From positions 1 to 40,528 of IMG/VR virus record IMGVR_UViG_3300035698_002855: a DNA stretch of 40,528 bases. One strand, given 5' to 3'. The stretch is from a virus. Both the position numbers and the translations under genes were made by a program. The notes below the pieces were generated by a model. The model ran no database searches, was not told the DNA's origin, and was given only the letters and a program-made list of their open reading frames with translations. Shown in pieces: positions 21,359 through 28,031 of the stretch. Positions within the stretch are counted from its first letter, which is position 1. The number at the start of each line of letters is the position of its first letter.

Positions 21359-21994
21359 CTAAATTAAAACTCCTTGTGTTGGTGGTTCATAGCTTGCATC
21401 ATACCTCTTGTTATCACCCTTGGGATATGGCAAGATGGTGAAACGTAGCATGGCTAACATTTTCTTTTTATCCCTCTTGTTGGCATGAAAATAAAAATAC
21501 CTATTCTTGCCAGTTGTCAACTCAATGTGGTCAATCATTTCAGTGTCAATATCCTCACCATGACGCTGGTGCTGTTCGTAACCATTCTTGAGAATGTATA
21601 TCTTACAACCCTCTCCCCCAACCCCTGTGTATAACCAATTCGTAGCTTGGTATATATATCCCTGATGCCCCTTGCCCATATCCGCATAAGATATTAGCAC
21701 TGTAGGAGAAGGCAATAACTTGATTGACTTGCCCACAAAATACGATAGAGTGTTCCCCACATGGTTGTCATTAACCACAAGCCTATTTAGTTCCAAGATT
21801 GAGAAGGGCTCCCATGCTTTCATCTCAACATAATTAGCTATCATACCTAACGTGCAAACCCCCTGTAGAATATTAGCCTCATCATATAAACCGAAGGCAT
21901 AACTGATTGATGGTATCCGATGGGCATAATGCTTCCTTAACAGCCATTCATGTGTCTGCTTTGATGGTATTTGTCTAACACTATACCCATTCAT
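21359..21994 (-). CDS. Mom-like DNA adenine modification protein
   Basis: A 211-residue protein resembling the Mu Mom family (GNAT-like fold): KHYAHRIPSISYAFGLYD (21-38), QGVCTLG, a conserved ELNRLVV (68-74), SYADMGKGHQGYIYQATNW (102-120). Mom converts adenine in phage DNA to N6-carbamoylmethyl-adenine, protecting it from host restriction. If functional it would make this phage's DNA hypermodified. The start has AAGAAGGAG. It lies in the early operon between the OB-fold protein and an HNH-like gene. Family call by motif; activity unproven. Confidence 0.75.
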   Translation of the reverse strand: MNGYSVRQIPSKQTHEWLLRKHYAHRIPSISYAFGLYDEANILQGVCTLGMIANYVEMKAWEPFSILELNRLVVNDNHVGNTLSYFVGKSIKLLPSPTVLISYADMGKGHQGYIYQATNWLYTGVGGEGCKIYILKNGYEQHQRHGEDIDTEMIDHIELTTGKNRYFYFHANKRDKKKMLAMLRFTILPYPKGDNKRYDASYEPPTQGVLI

Positions 21995-21996
21995 GT

Positions 21997-22740
21997 CTAC
22001 TCCTTCTTTTCCAGTACATCAGTTACACTAAGGACAGTTGCCCAGCAGTCCTTTCTACCTTCCTCTGTTGTCAAGTCAAAGCCACTGGTCGCTGCGTTAA
22101 TCTGTGTTGCAGTCATTGGTTGGCCTTCCACTTTTATATTTTTCTGCATGGCTGTTTTAACTTCTCCAGCATCCTTGAACACTAAACTACTCAGGTCGGC
22201 GGCGGATGGCTCAGATTTTGATTTGGTGGCCTCTGGTGTTGGTTTCTGCTTGTCCATGCGGTCTGCAATTACAGAACCACCGAGGTGTATCATCGCCCAG
22301 TCAAGTGCTGCGTCATAAACTTCTGCGAGCTTCCTTGCCTGAGCTGGTTCGCACTTAATTTGAGTCGTCATTAACTGGATTATCCCAGTGAAACAGACTT
22401 GAGTCTCAATGCTCAACTGTTTTACCTTGTCCTTATCCCTCCATTCCTCTTTGCTCATGCTGTCTGTCTTGGTGGTTGCTGGTAGTGTTTGTGGTGGAGC
22501 CGTAGTTATGGGTGCGGGTGCTTCTGTTGTTGCCTTGAAGTCCTTAACAAACGGCTTGCCACTAAAGTCACCCATTGTCCACTCGTAGGTTGTGCCGACT
22601 TCCAGTTCACCCCACTTGTTTTTAAGATAGCCTTCCTTGCCATACTTCACCTTGAGGACTGAATTATCACTGAGTGTTACTTTCTTGAAGTCCTTGCCAT
22701 CGTATGAGTCATCCTCAATCTTTACTATTGTTCCTATCAT
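21997..22740 (-). CDS. OB-fold protein, probable single-strand DNA-binding or recombination accessory
   Basis: A 247-residue protein. Residues 1-70 are beta-rich with alternating charge (MIGTIVKIEDDSYDGKDFKK, then VGTTYEWTMGDFSGK), suggesting an OB-like domain. A Thr/Pro-rich linker follows (70-95), then a helical domain (MSKEEWRDKDKVKQLSIETQ, then ALDWAMIHLG) of the kind seen near phage recombination genes. A second low-complexity linker and C-terminal helical region end the protein. Likely ssDNA-binding; not certain. Confidence 0.5.
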   Translation of the reverse strand: MIGTIVKIEDDSYDGKDFKKVTLSDNSVLKVKYGKEGYLKNKWGELEVGTTYEWTMGDFSGKPFVKDFKATTEAPAPITTAPPQTLPATTKTDSMSKEEWRDKDKVKQLSIETQVCFTGIIQLMTTQIKCEPAQARKLAEVYDAALDWAMIHLGGSVIADRMDKQKPTPEATKSKSEPSAADLSSLVFKDAGEVKTAMQKNIKVEGQPMTATQINAATSGFDLTTEEGRKDCWATVLSVTDVLEKKE

Positions 22741-23141
22741 TATCCCTCCTTACCTTTACCTTGTGGATATAGTTCTTTGGTGTGTATGTAAAGCCATTGC
22801 ATTTCGACCACATCTAACGCATAGCCAAAAGTAGCAGGCTCGCCTCGCAAGGCTTGACGAATTTTCTTGAACATCTCTTTTGCCCCGGTCATACGGCTCT
22901 CTTCTTGTAACTTGGCTACCTCATTAAAGGTATAGTTGCTGGGCTGTTCAAAGTAGTCTGTTTTGCCCACACCAGCTTGCATGTTAATAGCTTCTGCGGT
23001 CTGGAGTTCCTCAATCCCCTTCATCCCTGCCGATATTCTGCCAGCTGTTTTCTCACTGAGGTCGGCACGCCTTTCAGCTATACACTGGCGACAGCCTGCA
23101 ATGAGTTCAAATTCTCCATGCTTACATTTTCTGATTGTCAT
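22740..23141 (-). CDS. Cysteine-containing early protein, 133 residues
   Basis: The N-terminus has a Cys/His cluster (CKHGEFELIAGCRQC), likely a zinc finger. The rest is helical and mixed charge. ATG at 23141 overlaps the TGA of the upstream gene (ATGA). Neighbour of the OB-fold protein and a conserved recombination-region gene, suggesting a DNA metabolism role; exact function unknown. Confidence 0.55.
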   Translation of the reverse strand: MTIRKCKHGEFELIAGCRQCIAERRADLSEKTAGRISAGMKGIEELQTAEAINMQAGVGKTDYFEQPSNYTFNEVAKLQEESRMTGAKEMFKKIRQALRGEPATFGYALDVVEMQWLYIHTKELYPQGKGKEG

Positions 23142-23566
23142 AATACCCCCTCTATCTTGGCAAGTTCGGTTGCAATAGTTGCAGTTGCTTCCTCCGTGAT
23201 GATAACAAATGGCAGGTTACTTGTCTTGGCTATCTTCTCAAATGTAGAGGTGTCTAGCTTTAGTGCCAACTTATGCTCTACCGCCCAATCCATAGCTTCC
23301 TTGCCATCATAACCTAGTTTTGTTAGAACCCTGATACCAATACCAGGCGCAACCGCCTTGTCCCCAGTCTCCGTGTATGTTTGGATAGCCAGTTCCCTGA
23401 GTTTGATTTCTGCAAGGTCTTGATCACTCTTTGCCGACTTCTCATTATCAAAGAGTGATTGATTTGCCTCAACCCAACCATTGTATGAAGCCACTCTCAG
23501 GCTATTTGCTTCTCTCGCCTTTTCCCTTGCATCTACTACCTCGTTGATTTGTTCTGTGATTGTCAT
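23138..23566 (-). CDS. Conserved phage protein of recombination/replication region, 142 residues
   Basis: N-terminal helices (residues 1-65) are followed by a conserved-looking segment EAMDWAVEHKLALKLDTSTF and EKIAKTSNLPFVIITEE. This latter pattern is common in phage early operons next to Erf/RecT-type genes, but no recombinase is visible here. Function unknown. TAAAATG links it to the preceding gene. Confidence 0.55.
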   Translation of the reverse strand: MTITEQINEVVDAREKAREANSLRVASYNGWVEANQSLFDNEKSAKSDQDLAEIKLRELAIQTYTETGDKAVAPGIGIRVLTKLGYDGKEAMDWAVEHKLALKLDTSTFEKIAKTSNLPFVIITEEATATIATELAKIEGVL

Positions 23567-23567
23567 T

Positions 23568-23741
23568 TTAACCTCCGACTCCTTTTAATAGTTCTTTCTT
23601 TTCGTCTTCCCATGCCTCACAAGTATCCCCTGTCATTAAGAGACATACATGGTCTGATAGGTCACACCACTCTATCTCGCCCCTGATTTCCCCCTCATCA
23701 TTTCTGCCTACTATAGTCCTTTGATAAGAACACCTGCTCAT
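23568..23741 (-). CDS. 57-residue hypothetical protein with cysteines
   Basis: ATG at 23741, GGAGGGA upstream. Contains Cys at 4, 27, 34 and 41 in a beta-rich frame (GEIRGEIEWCDLSDHVCLLM), perhaps a small metal-binding protein. Stop is two bases from the next start. Unknown role. Confidence 0.55.
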   Translation of the reverse strand: MSRCSYQRTIVGRNDEGEIRGEIEWCDLSDHVCLLMTGDTCEAWEDEKKELLKGVGG

Positions 23742-23749
23742 AATCCCTC

Positions 23750-24037
23750 CTAATGTTTTATATTCTCGCTTCCCTTTGAACTGCCGTTTCTACCAGGTAC
23801 TTTCAATAATGCCCTGCACTTCATACAATACTTCTTGATAATAACTGTCTCACCACATTCAGGGCAGGTTGCTTCTTCGCTATCACACCTTAAATCATAA
23901 TATGCAAGACAGGGCTCTTCATCATGGCAACCCTCACACCCGTCATGCTTTCTACTACAACCATTAAGCTTCCTTACCAGATAGTCAATGTTGTGCTGGT
24001 TCCTGTTCTGTACCATCAGTGCTGCGCCTTCTCTCAT
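23750..24037 (-). CDS. Double zinc-ribbon early protein, 95 residues
   Basis: The start is set at the ATG at 24037, which overlaps the TGA of the upstream gene (ATGA) behind GGAG; the longer frame (to 24085) is inside that gene. It has several Cys clusters: CSRKHDGCEGCHDEEPC, then CPECGETV and CMKC, so at least one zinc ribbon. Probably nucleic-acid-binding; no known family. Confidence 0.6.
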   Translation of the reverse strand: MREGAALMVQNRNQHNIDYLVRKLNGCSRKHDGCEGCHDEEPCLAYYDLRCDSEEATCPECGETVIIKKYCMKCRALLKVPGRNGSSKGSENIKH

Positions 24038-24645
24038 CTCCCAAATAACTCCTTCATAAGTTTGTTGAGTTCCCTCTTTTGCCATTTAATTTCGGCAGAG
24101 TAGGCGGCATAGCGGGCGGCATAGTAGGCGGCAGAGTAGGCGGCAGAGTAGGCGGCAGAGTAGGCGGCAGAGTAGGCGGCATAGTAGGCGGCAGAGTGGG
24201 CGGCATAGTAGGCGGCAGAGTCGGCGGCAGAGTAGGCGGCATCCAATTCTTCCTTAGTTGCCTCACCCTTATTATAAAGCCTTGCTGTTTTGATGGCGTT
24301 CCAGCTTCTTTCGTCTGTAACTTTAGCTTTCTTTAAGGCTCGTTCCGCACAACTGCAACCCCATTCCCTTAGAACGTGAGTGGCATCCCTGGCATCTATG
24401 AGCTTGCGTTTCCTTGACACGAACTTAGTAGCATCTTGTTCTAATGGCTCTGATACTTCCACGATACAAGCCATGCTACCCTGTGCGTAACCCAAGGCGT
24501 CATACCAACTAGAGGAGGAGTGATAACCCCTCTCACAGAGTTTGATTTTACCTCGCTTAATCTCCCTTTCTTCCCCGATAGTCCACCTCTTTTCTTTTCC
24601 GTAGCCTCCGTGCATATCGTCTTTTAAGAAATGGTAAGCCTTCAT
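24034..24645 (-). CDS. DUF7666-like protein with tetrapeptide repeat tail
   Basis: A 203-residue protein. Residues 1-125 have a pattern (WTIGEEREIKRGKIKLCERG, then SWYDALGYAQG, then KFVSRKRKLID) found in a phage/bacterial family of unknown function that often ends in Ala-rich repeats. Residues about 137-184 are twelve copies of a four-residue unit (YSAA with YYAA, HSAA, DSAA variants), encoded by a 12-bp tandem repeat. A short basic helix closes the protein. The repeat is prone to slippage, so length may vary between strains. Confidence 0.6.
   Translation of the reverse strand: MKAYHFLKDDMHGGYGKEKRWTIGEEREIKRGKIKLCERGYHSSSSWYDALGYAQGSMACIVEVSEPLEQDATKFVSRKRKLIDARDATHVLREWGCSCAERALKKAKVTDERSWNAIKTARLYNKGEATKEELDAAYSAADSAAYYAAHSAAYYAAYSAAYSAAYSAAYSAAYYAARYAAYSAEIKWQKRELNKLMKELFGR
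24094..24237. repeat. 12-bp tandem repeat, 12 copies
   Basis: Units GGCAGAGTAGGC and near variants (GGCATAGTAGGC and others) repeat without interruption. In the minus-strand gene they encode alternating YSAA/YYAA. On the plus strand the same repeat gives a spurious Gly/Val-rich open frame. Confidence 0.95.
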
Positions 24646-24646
24646 C

Positions 24647-24862
24647 TCAATTCACCTCTAACCTTTTATAAAATACATACTGTGAGTCATGATATGGTGG
24701 GTTACAGGGTTTACACTCTTCCCACCAGCATCTAATTTGTTCAATCTTTAACACATGGAAATTGCTATCAAGTAACTGACACAGACCTTGAATTTTCTCG
24801 TATCGTTCCTGTAGTTCATTTCTCTTGTGTGCCAGTTCTTTTAAGCGTTGGAAGTAGTCCAC
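24647..24862 (-). CDS. Hypothetical early protein, 71 residues
   Basis: The start is a GTG, most likely at 24862 with AAGGGAG eight bases upstream; a GTG at 24871 would add three residues but lies in the ribosome site. An N-terminal helix (FQRLKELAHKRNELQERYEK) is followed by a Cys/Trp-rich region (CWWEECKPCNPPYH). Possibly metal-binding. Unknown role. Confidence 0.55.
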   Translation of the reverse strand: MDYFQRLKELAHKRNELQERYEKIQGLCQLLDSNFHVLKIEQIRCWWEECKPCNPPYHDSQYVFYKRLEVN

Positions 24863-24863
24863 G

Positions 24864-25166
24864 TTAATCACTCCCTTCGGCTCTGGCTATGGCTTTTAGC
24901 ATTTCACCGATACACCTTGTCGCTTCGCCCCTCTTAGTATTTTTACCTTCATACCATTGGGCTAAGTGCTTACTTGCCTCATACATATCCGGGGCTGCTG
25001 CTATCAGGTTAGCGTTGGCTAGTTGCTGGTCGTGTGAATAATAATCATGCTTAAACACCCTTGTAATCTCGTGGCCGTGATTGTCGTATATTGGCAGTTC
25101 GTCTCCTGCCTTGCCAAAATCATCTCCTACTCTCCATTCACCCTTAGTAAATCCTTCAACCAACAT
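24864..25166 (-). CDS. Conserved early phage protein with NANLIAAAPDMYEA motif
   Basis: A 100-residue protein. The C-terminal segment NANLIAAAPDMYEASKHL is a hallmark of small phage proteins found in many early regions, all of unknown function; the N-terminus is beta-rich. A related helix (PDALEDMYEALKVAE) occurs in the next gene upstream. GAGAGGG precedes the ATG. Confidence 0.65.
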   Translation of the reverse strand: MLVEGFTKGEWRVGDDFGKAGDELPIYDNHGHEITRVFKHDYYSHDQQLANANLIAAAPDMYEASKHLAQWYEGKNTKRGEATRCIGEMLKAIARAEGSD

Positions 25167-25177
25167 TTTCCCTCTCC

Positions 25178-25468
25178 TTATCCCTTACCGTCTGCTTTAG
25201 ATAGGGCTTGTGATATTTGCCTTAACTCTGCTTGTAGTATTTCCCTGTAATCTCCTGCTTCTGGGTGGTGTCTTATCTCATTGTGTATTCGTGTTTCGGC
25301 AACTTTTAGTGCCTCATACATATCTTCTAGGGCATCGGGATTAAGGATAACCCCACCAGATTTGATATAGGCTCGCTTCTTAGCCTTTTGAACTGCATAA
25401 ATGTCATAACCTAAAGCATCACATTTAGCACGTTCTTCGTCTGTTAGCATCCAGTCTTTCTCAAACAT
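25178..25468 (-). CDS. Hypothetical early protein, 96 residues
   Basis: A helical protein with PDALEDMYEALKVAE, similar to the DMYEA helix of its neighbour, and a C-terminal helix ILQAELRQISQALSKA. It starts at an ATG three bases after the previous stop. No known function. Confidence 0.55.
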   Translation of the reverse strand: MFEKDWMLTDEERAKCDALGYDIYAVQKAKKRAYIKSGGVILNPDALEDMYEALKVAETRIHNEIRHHPEAGDYREILQAELRQISQALSKADGKG

Positions 25469-25469
25469 A

Positions 25470-25613
25470 TCATTCTTCCTTCTTAGCCCTTTTCAGGCAG
25501 GCGTTAATATCTCTACAATATATCTGTGTTACCAGCTCATCGCTACCGCCCACCTTTGCCTCATGCTTTAGGACATCTTTGTTGGTTATTCCACAAGACT
25601 TGCAAGTGTTCAT
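25470..25613 (-). CDS. 47-residue zinc-binding protein
   Basis: ATG at 25613, AAAGGAG upstream, overlapping the TGA of the XRE gene (ATGA). Has CKSCG at the N-terminus and two later cysteines (YCRDINAC), consistent with a four-Cys zinc site, and a basic C-terminus. Coupled expression with the regulator suggests early control. Confidence 0.55.
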   Translation of the reverse strand: MNTCKSCGITNKDVLKHEAKVGGSDELVTQIYCRDINACLKRAKKEE

Positions 25614-25807
25614 TTCATCTCCTTTGCCAGTTTACTATGAAGCCTCTTTAGCTGTCTTATTGCTAGTTGAGAAGGTCTGGACTTGCCATCTTCCCACCTG
25701 TTGATTGTCATTCTGGAAACACCCAGATAATCGGCTAACTCCTGAGTACCCATCTTTGCCCTGTCCCTTAAATCCTTAATGTCATACCTGTCTAACTTAT
25801 CTGGCAT
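25610..25807 (-). CDS. XRE/Cro-type helix-turn-helix regulator
   Basis: A 65-residue protein consisting of one HTH domain: MGTQELADYLGVSRMTINRW followed by EDGKSRPSQLAIRQL. This is the Cro/CI-like fold, lacking any oligomerisation or cleavage domain, so more Cro-like than CI-like. It lies second in the early operon and probably binds operators near the promoter at 26101-26139. A phage regulator with no integrase suggests either a lytic control switch or missing lysogeny genes. Confidence 0.85.
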   Translation of the reverse strand: MPDKLDRYDIKDLRDRAKMGTQELADYLGVSRMTINRWEDGKSRPSQLAIRQLKRLHSKLAKEMK

Positions 25808-25851
25808 TTATCTTACTCCTTTTTTATTTAATACTATTTAGCTGATTGTAT

Positions 25852-26082
25852 TTACTCGTCTATTGTCTCCATGCAACCTAGAGCATCTTCTAGTGAGTTT
25901 ATTGCATCATCCATATTAGATACTACACTCTCGGCATTGGAGTAGCGTTCACTGTTGACTAGGTTCTCGGGCATATTGTCTAGGTATTCTTGCTCCTCGT
26001 CCCTTATTCCCTCTAGGTCTTGCTTGGCATCTTCTAGTGTTCCAGCTATCCTGGCTATTACTTTTCGCCTGGTGTTGTTCAT
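25852..26082 (-). CDS. Small acidic coiled-coil protein, 76 residues
   Basis: First gene of the early operon. Highly acidic with heptad-like helices (TLEDAKQDLEGIRDEEQEYL, then NMDDAINSLEDALG). Similar small acidic proteins are frequent in phage early regions. It may bind a host or phage basic protein; function unknown. GGAGG precedes the ATG; an overlapping short upstream ORF (MNVEVMR) precedes it. Confidence 0.6.
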   Translation of the reverse strand: MNNTRRKVIARIAGTLEDAKQDLEGIRDEEQEYLDNMPENLVNSERYSNAESVVSNMDDAINSLEDALGCMETIDE

Positions 26083-26100
26083 CTCATAACCTCCACATTC

Positions 26101-26139
26101 ATTATAACTTATGTTATACTATTTTGTAACACTTGTCAA
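26101..26139 (-). promoter_or_regulatory. Early promoter region
   Basis: On the minus strand TTGACA (26139-26134), 17 bases, TAACAT (26116-26111), preceded by GGGGG. A second overlapping pair with TATAAT at 26106-26101 is possible. It drives the leftward early operon and starts just downstream of the late-operon terminator. Likely target of the XRE regulator, though no clear inverted-repeat operator is seen. Confidence 0.75.
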
Positions 26140-26187
26140 CCCCCTAGACCACTATTTTCATAAAGATTTTCAAATAAAAAACTCAAC

Positions 26188-26221
26188 AAAAAAACTGCCC
26201 TCCACTATAAAAGCAGAGGGC
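26188..26221 (-). terminator. Strong terminator ending the tail operon
   Basis: GCCCTCTGC (26221-26213) pairs with GTGGAGGGC (26205-26197), followed by a run of seven U (26194-26188). It insulates the early promoter from tail gene transcription. Confidence 0.85.
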
Positions 26222-26283
26222 ATTAGTATAATCCTTTAGATTGTTATAATAAGGCTCAGATATTGATTACAGGGCTTCTCATG

Positions 26284-26460
26284 TTATCCTAGTAGCCTGT
26301 CGGTTAAAGCCCAAATTATTATCGCACCGAGTATAGTGCCATTCAGCCAAAGTAATAATCTTACGTTTCGCTGGACGTGCCAGAAATCATTAGTTAGAAA
26401 CTTGTTGAACATCTCTATTGTAACATATTTATTCGGACGACCTCTCTTGAGTTCCGGCAT
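26284..26460 (-). CDS. 58-residue single-span membrane protein, holin-accessory candidate
   Basis: ATG at 26460 with AGGAGG. An amphipathic, basic N-terminal half (KRGRPNKYVTIEMFNKFL) precedes a single C-terminal membrane helix (LWLNGTILGAIIIWALTD). This tail-anchored layout resembles XhlA-type haemolysin/holin partners. It is the last gene before the terminator, next to another membrane protein; a lysis role is inferred. Confidence 0.55.
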   Translation of the reverse strand: MPELKRGRPNKYVTIEMFNKFLTNDFWHVQRNVRLLLWLNGTILGAIIIWALTDRLLG

Positions 26461-26469
26461 GATGACCTC

Positions 26470-26730
26470 CTACTTTATCCAGTCTTCAGGCGGTTCGGGA
26501 AGTTTATCCCACCCCTTTGACCAATGAAAATGGCCCATGATATATCCAAAGAAATAGATACCCCAGAAGATACCTACACCAATCCAGCCACCGATAGCAT
26601 AAGCGCAAACGCCTATAAAGAACCATGAGGCTTGACCGACAGGCTCTACGTTTCTCCACAGCCATCTCCACCAGTAAGTCCAGGGAATTCCATTACTTGT
26701 CTTGTTACACCACCAGTTATAAAGGTTCAA
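26470..26730 (-). CDS. Tryptophan-rich membrane protein, possible holin
   Basis: An 86-residue protein with a TTG start at 26730 (AAGGAGG). Two hydrophobic segments (SWFFIGVCAYAIGGWIG and GIFWGIYFFGYIMG) sit in an aromatic-rich chain; the ends are polar. Size and topology fit small holins, and its neighbour is a single-span membrane protein. No endolysin is visible nearby, so lysis is a guess. Confidence 0.45.
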   Translation of the reverse strand: MNLYNWWCNKTSNGIPWTYWWRWLWRNVEPVGQASWFFIGVCAYAIGGWIGVGIFWGIYFFGYIMGHFHWSKGWDKLPEPPEDWIK

Positions 26731-27083
26731 GTAATTGCCTCCTTTTTATGAACTCCCCATATTACAGTATCAGCAGGCTTGTAACATTCAGGGCAAATTA
26801 CACCCGTCTTCTGAATGTCCTTATCTCTAACCTCAACTATTACTTTAACCAACCCATCAATGCTCTTGCTTGCTTCAAAATCAGGTATCTCAACCTGGTC
26901 ATAATCTTTATCGGCGATAACTTCTAACTTCTCAGTTTTAGCCAAGGTAGCTTCATTCTGCTTTAATGCTACAAAAACCTCTCTCGGTTCTCTTGCTATG
27001 GTGTCCTCGGCAATAATATAATCGGCATTTCTATCATCTGGACTATCTAATTCCTTTCCGCAGCGATAGCAAGTTATAATCAT
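26727..27083 (-). CDS. Zinc-ribbon protein, 118 residues
   Basis: CYRCG at the N-terminus and CPECY near residue 97 make a split zinc ribbon around a beta-rich acidic core. ATG at 27083. It ends overlapping the start of the Trp-rich membrane protein. Function unknown. Confidence 0.55.
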   Translation of the reverse strand: MIITCYRCGKELDSPDDRNADYIIAEDTIAREPREVFVALKQNEATLAKTEKLEVIADKDYDQVEIPDFEASKSIDGLVKVIVEVRDKDIQKTGVICPECYKPADTVIWGVHKKEAIT

Positions 27084-27094
27084 CTCTTATCTCC

Positions 27095-27553
27095 TTATGA
27101 TTTCATTAGGAAAGCGATGTCGTAGAATAAGGGTCTTATGTCTGCAATGGAATCATTTTTAGAATCGGTGTTTGCTCTACCATCATTGCCCCCACCCCCG
27201 GAAGCTTGGTCAAGAGGTGCGCCATCGCTATGAGTATGCCCCGCGGTATTTTTAGCAGTAGCCCCACCAGTAGCACCAGGATTAGTAGCCGCAGTAGCTA
27301 CGCCCTCAACAAACCTAGTTAAGAGGTTAGGTGTAGCATTATTACCATCACAGATTAAATAGCCAGCAGGTATATTGCCGATAGTTCCATGCCACATCAC
27401 GATTAAGCCAGCCTTCATGTGGGGAGTAGCTTCATGGGTAGTTAGTTCAGCATCAGCCTCATCATACTGTGTCTCAAGGTGGTCTAGGTTAGCTTTGCTT
27501 ATCGGGGTGGTAACAGCGGGTAGATTCGCCCAGGTATATTTTACGTATGCCAT
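27095..27553 (-). CDS. Tail fibre protein with tail-collar domain
   Basis: A 152-residue protein. After a short helical N-terminus (KANLDHLETQYDEADAELTT) the segment GLIVMWHGTIGNIPAGYLIC, with DGNNATPNLLTRFVEG, is the classic phage tail-collar motif, followed by a Gly-rich loop with GHTHSDG. Such domains tip tail fibres or sit at the baseplate and contact the host. The gene is the last of the tail module, fitting a distal position. Confidence 0.8.
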   Translation of the reverse strand: MAYVKYTWANLPAVTTPISKANLDHLETQYDEADAELTTHEATPHMKAGLIVMWHGTIGNIPAGYLICDGNNATPNLLTRFVEGVATAATNPGATGGATAKNTAGHTHSDGAPLDQASGGGGNDGRANTDSKNDSIADIRPLFYDIAFLMKS

Positions 27554-27554
27554 T

Positions 27555-28022
27555 TTAAGCCTCCACCATCGTGTCCGTTCTCTCGATTTGTAAACTTTCT
27601 AAGGCCGTCTTATTCCTAGAATATAGAACTCTTGAAACCATGATACCAGTGTCGGGACCAACACCATCACAACCAGCGCCTGCAAACCAGCCTATCTCTT
27701 CTATCGCCCCCACCGCATCGGCTGGGGGTATATAAACTATGCTCAATAATGAGGTTGTAGAGGCTTCAGCCTGAGATGTCATTGTCCAGCGATCTGTCTC
27801 ATTTCCCAGGGTTGTGTCGGTAAGGGCTGGAGCTGTGCTATCATCGCCAACAGCCATATCCTTAATCTCACCATCCCCTAAAGCACCCCAAAGAAAGTCA
27901 ATTACCATACCGAGTCCGACAGTGGTAATGAGGTTGTGGAATTCAGTAACGTCTTTTACGTTACCGTCAAGGTCAAGGGCGGTTATCTTTACATTGGTTG
28001 TCCACTTCCAGTTAGATTTCAA
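27555..28022 (-). CDS. Tail/baseplate-associated beta protein
   Basis: A 155-residue protein with a beta-rich core and the pattern VKDVTEFHNLITTVGLGM, similar to the protein at 37827-38303 (EVKDERIILNTVT). Both look like members of one phage family of fibre- or baseplate-associated proteins. It lies between tail hub and collar protein. Function inferred from context. Confidence 0.6.
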   Translation of the reverse strand: MKSNWKWTTNVKITALDLDGNVKDVTEFHNLITTVGLGMVIDFLWGALGDGEIKDMAVGDDSTAPALTDTTLGNETDRWTMTSQAEASTTSLLSIVYIPPADAVGAIEEIGWFAGAGCDGVGPDTGIMVSRVLYSRNKTALESLQIERTDTMVEA

Positions 28023-28031
28023 TTCAATCTC

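Noticed and set aside
24079-24336. Plus-strand Gly/Val-rich repeat protein
   Set aside because: Produced only by reading the 12-bp tandem repeat of the minus-strand gene on the other strand.
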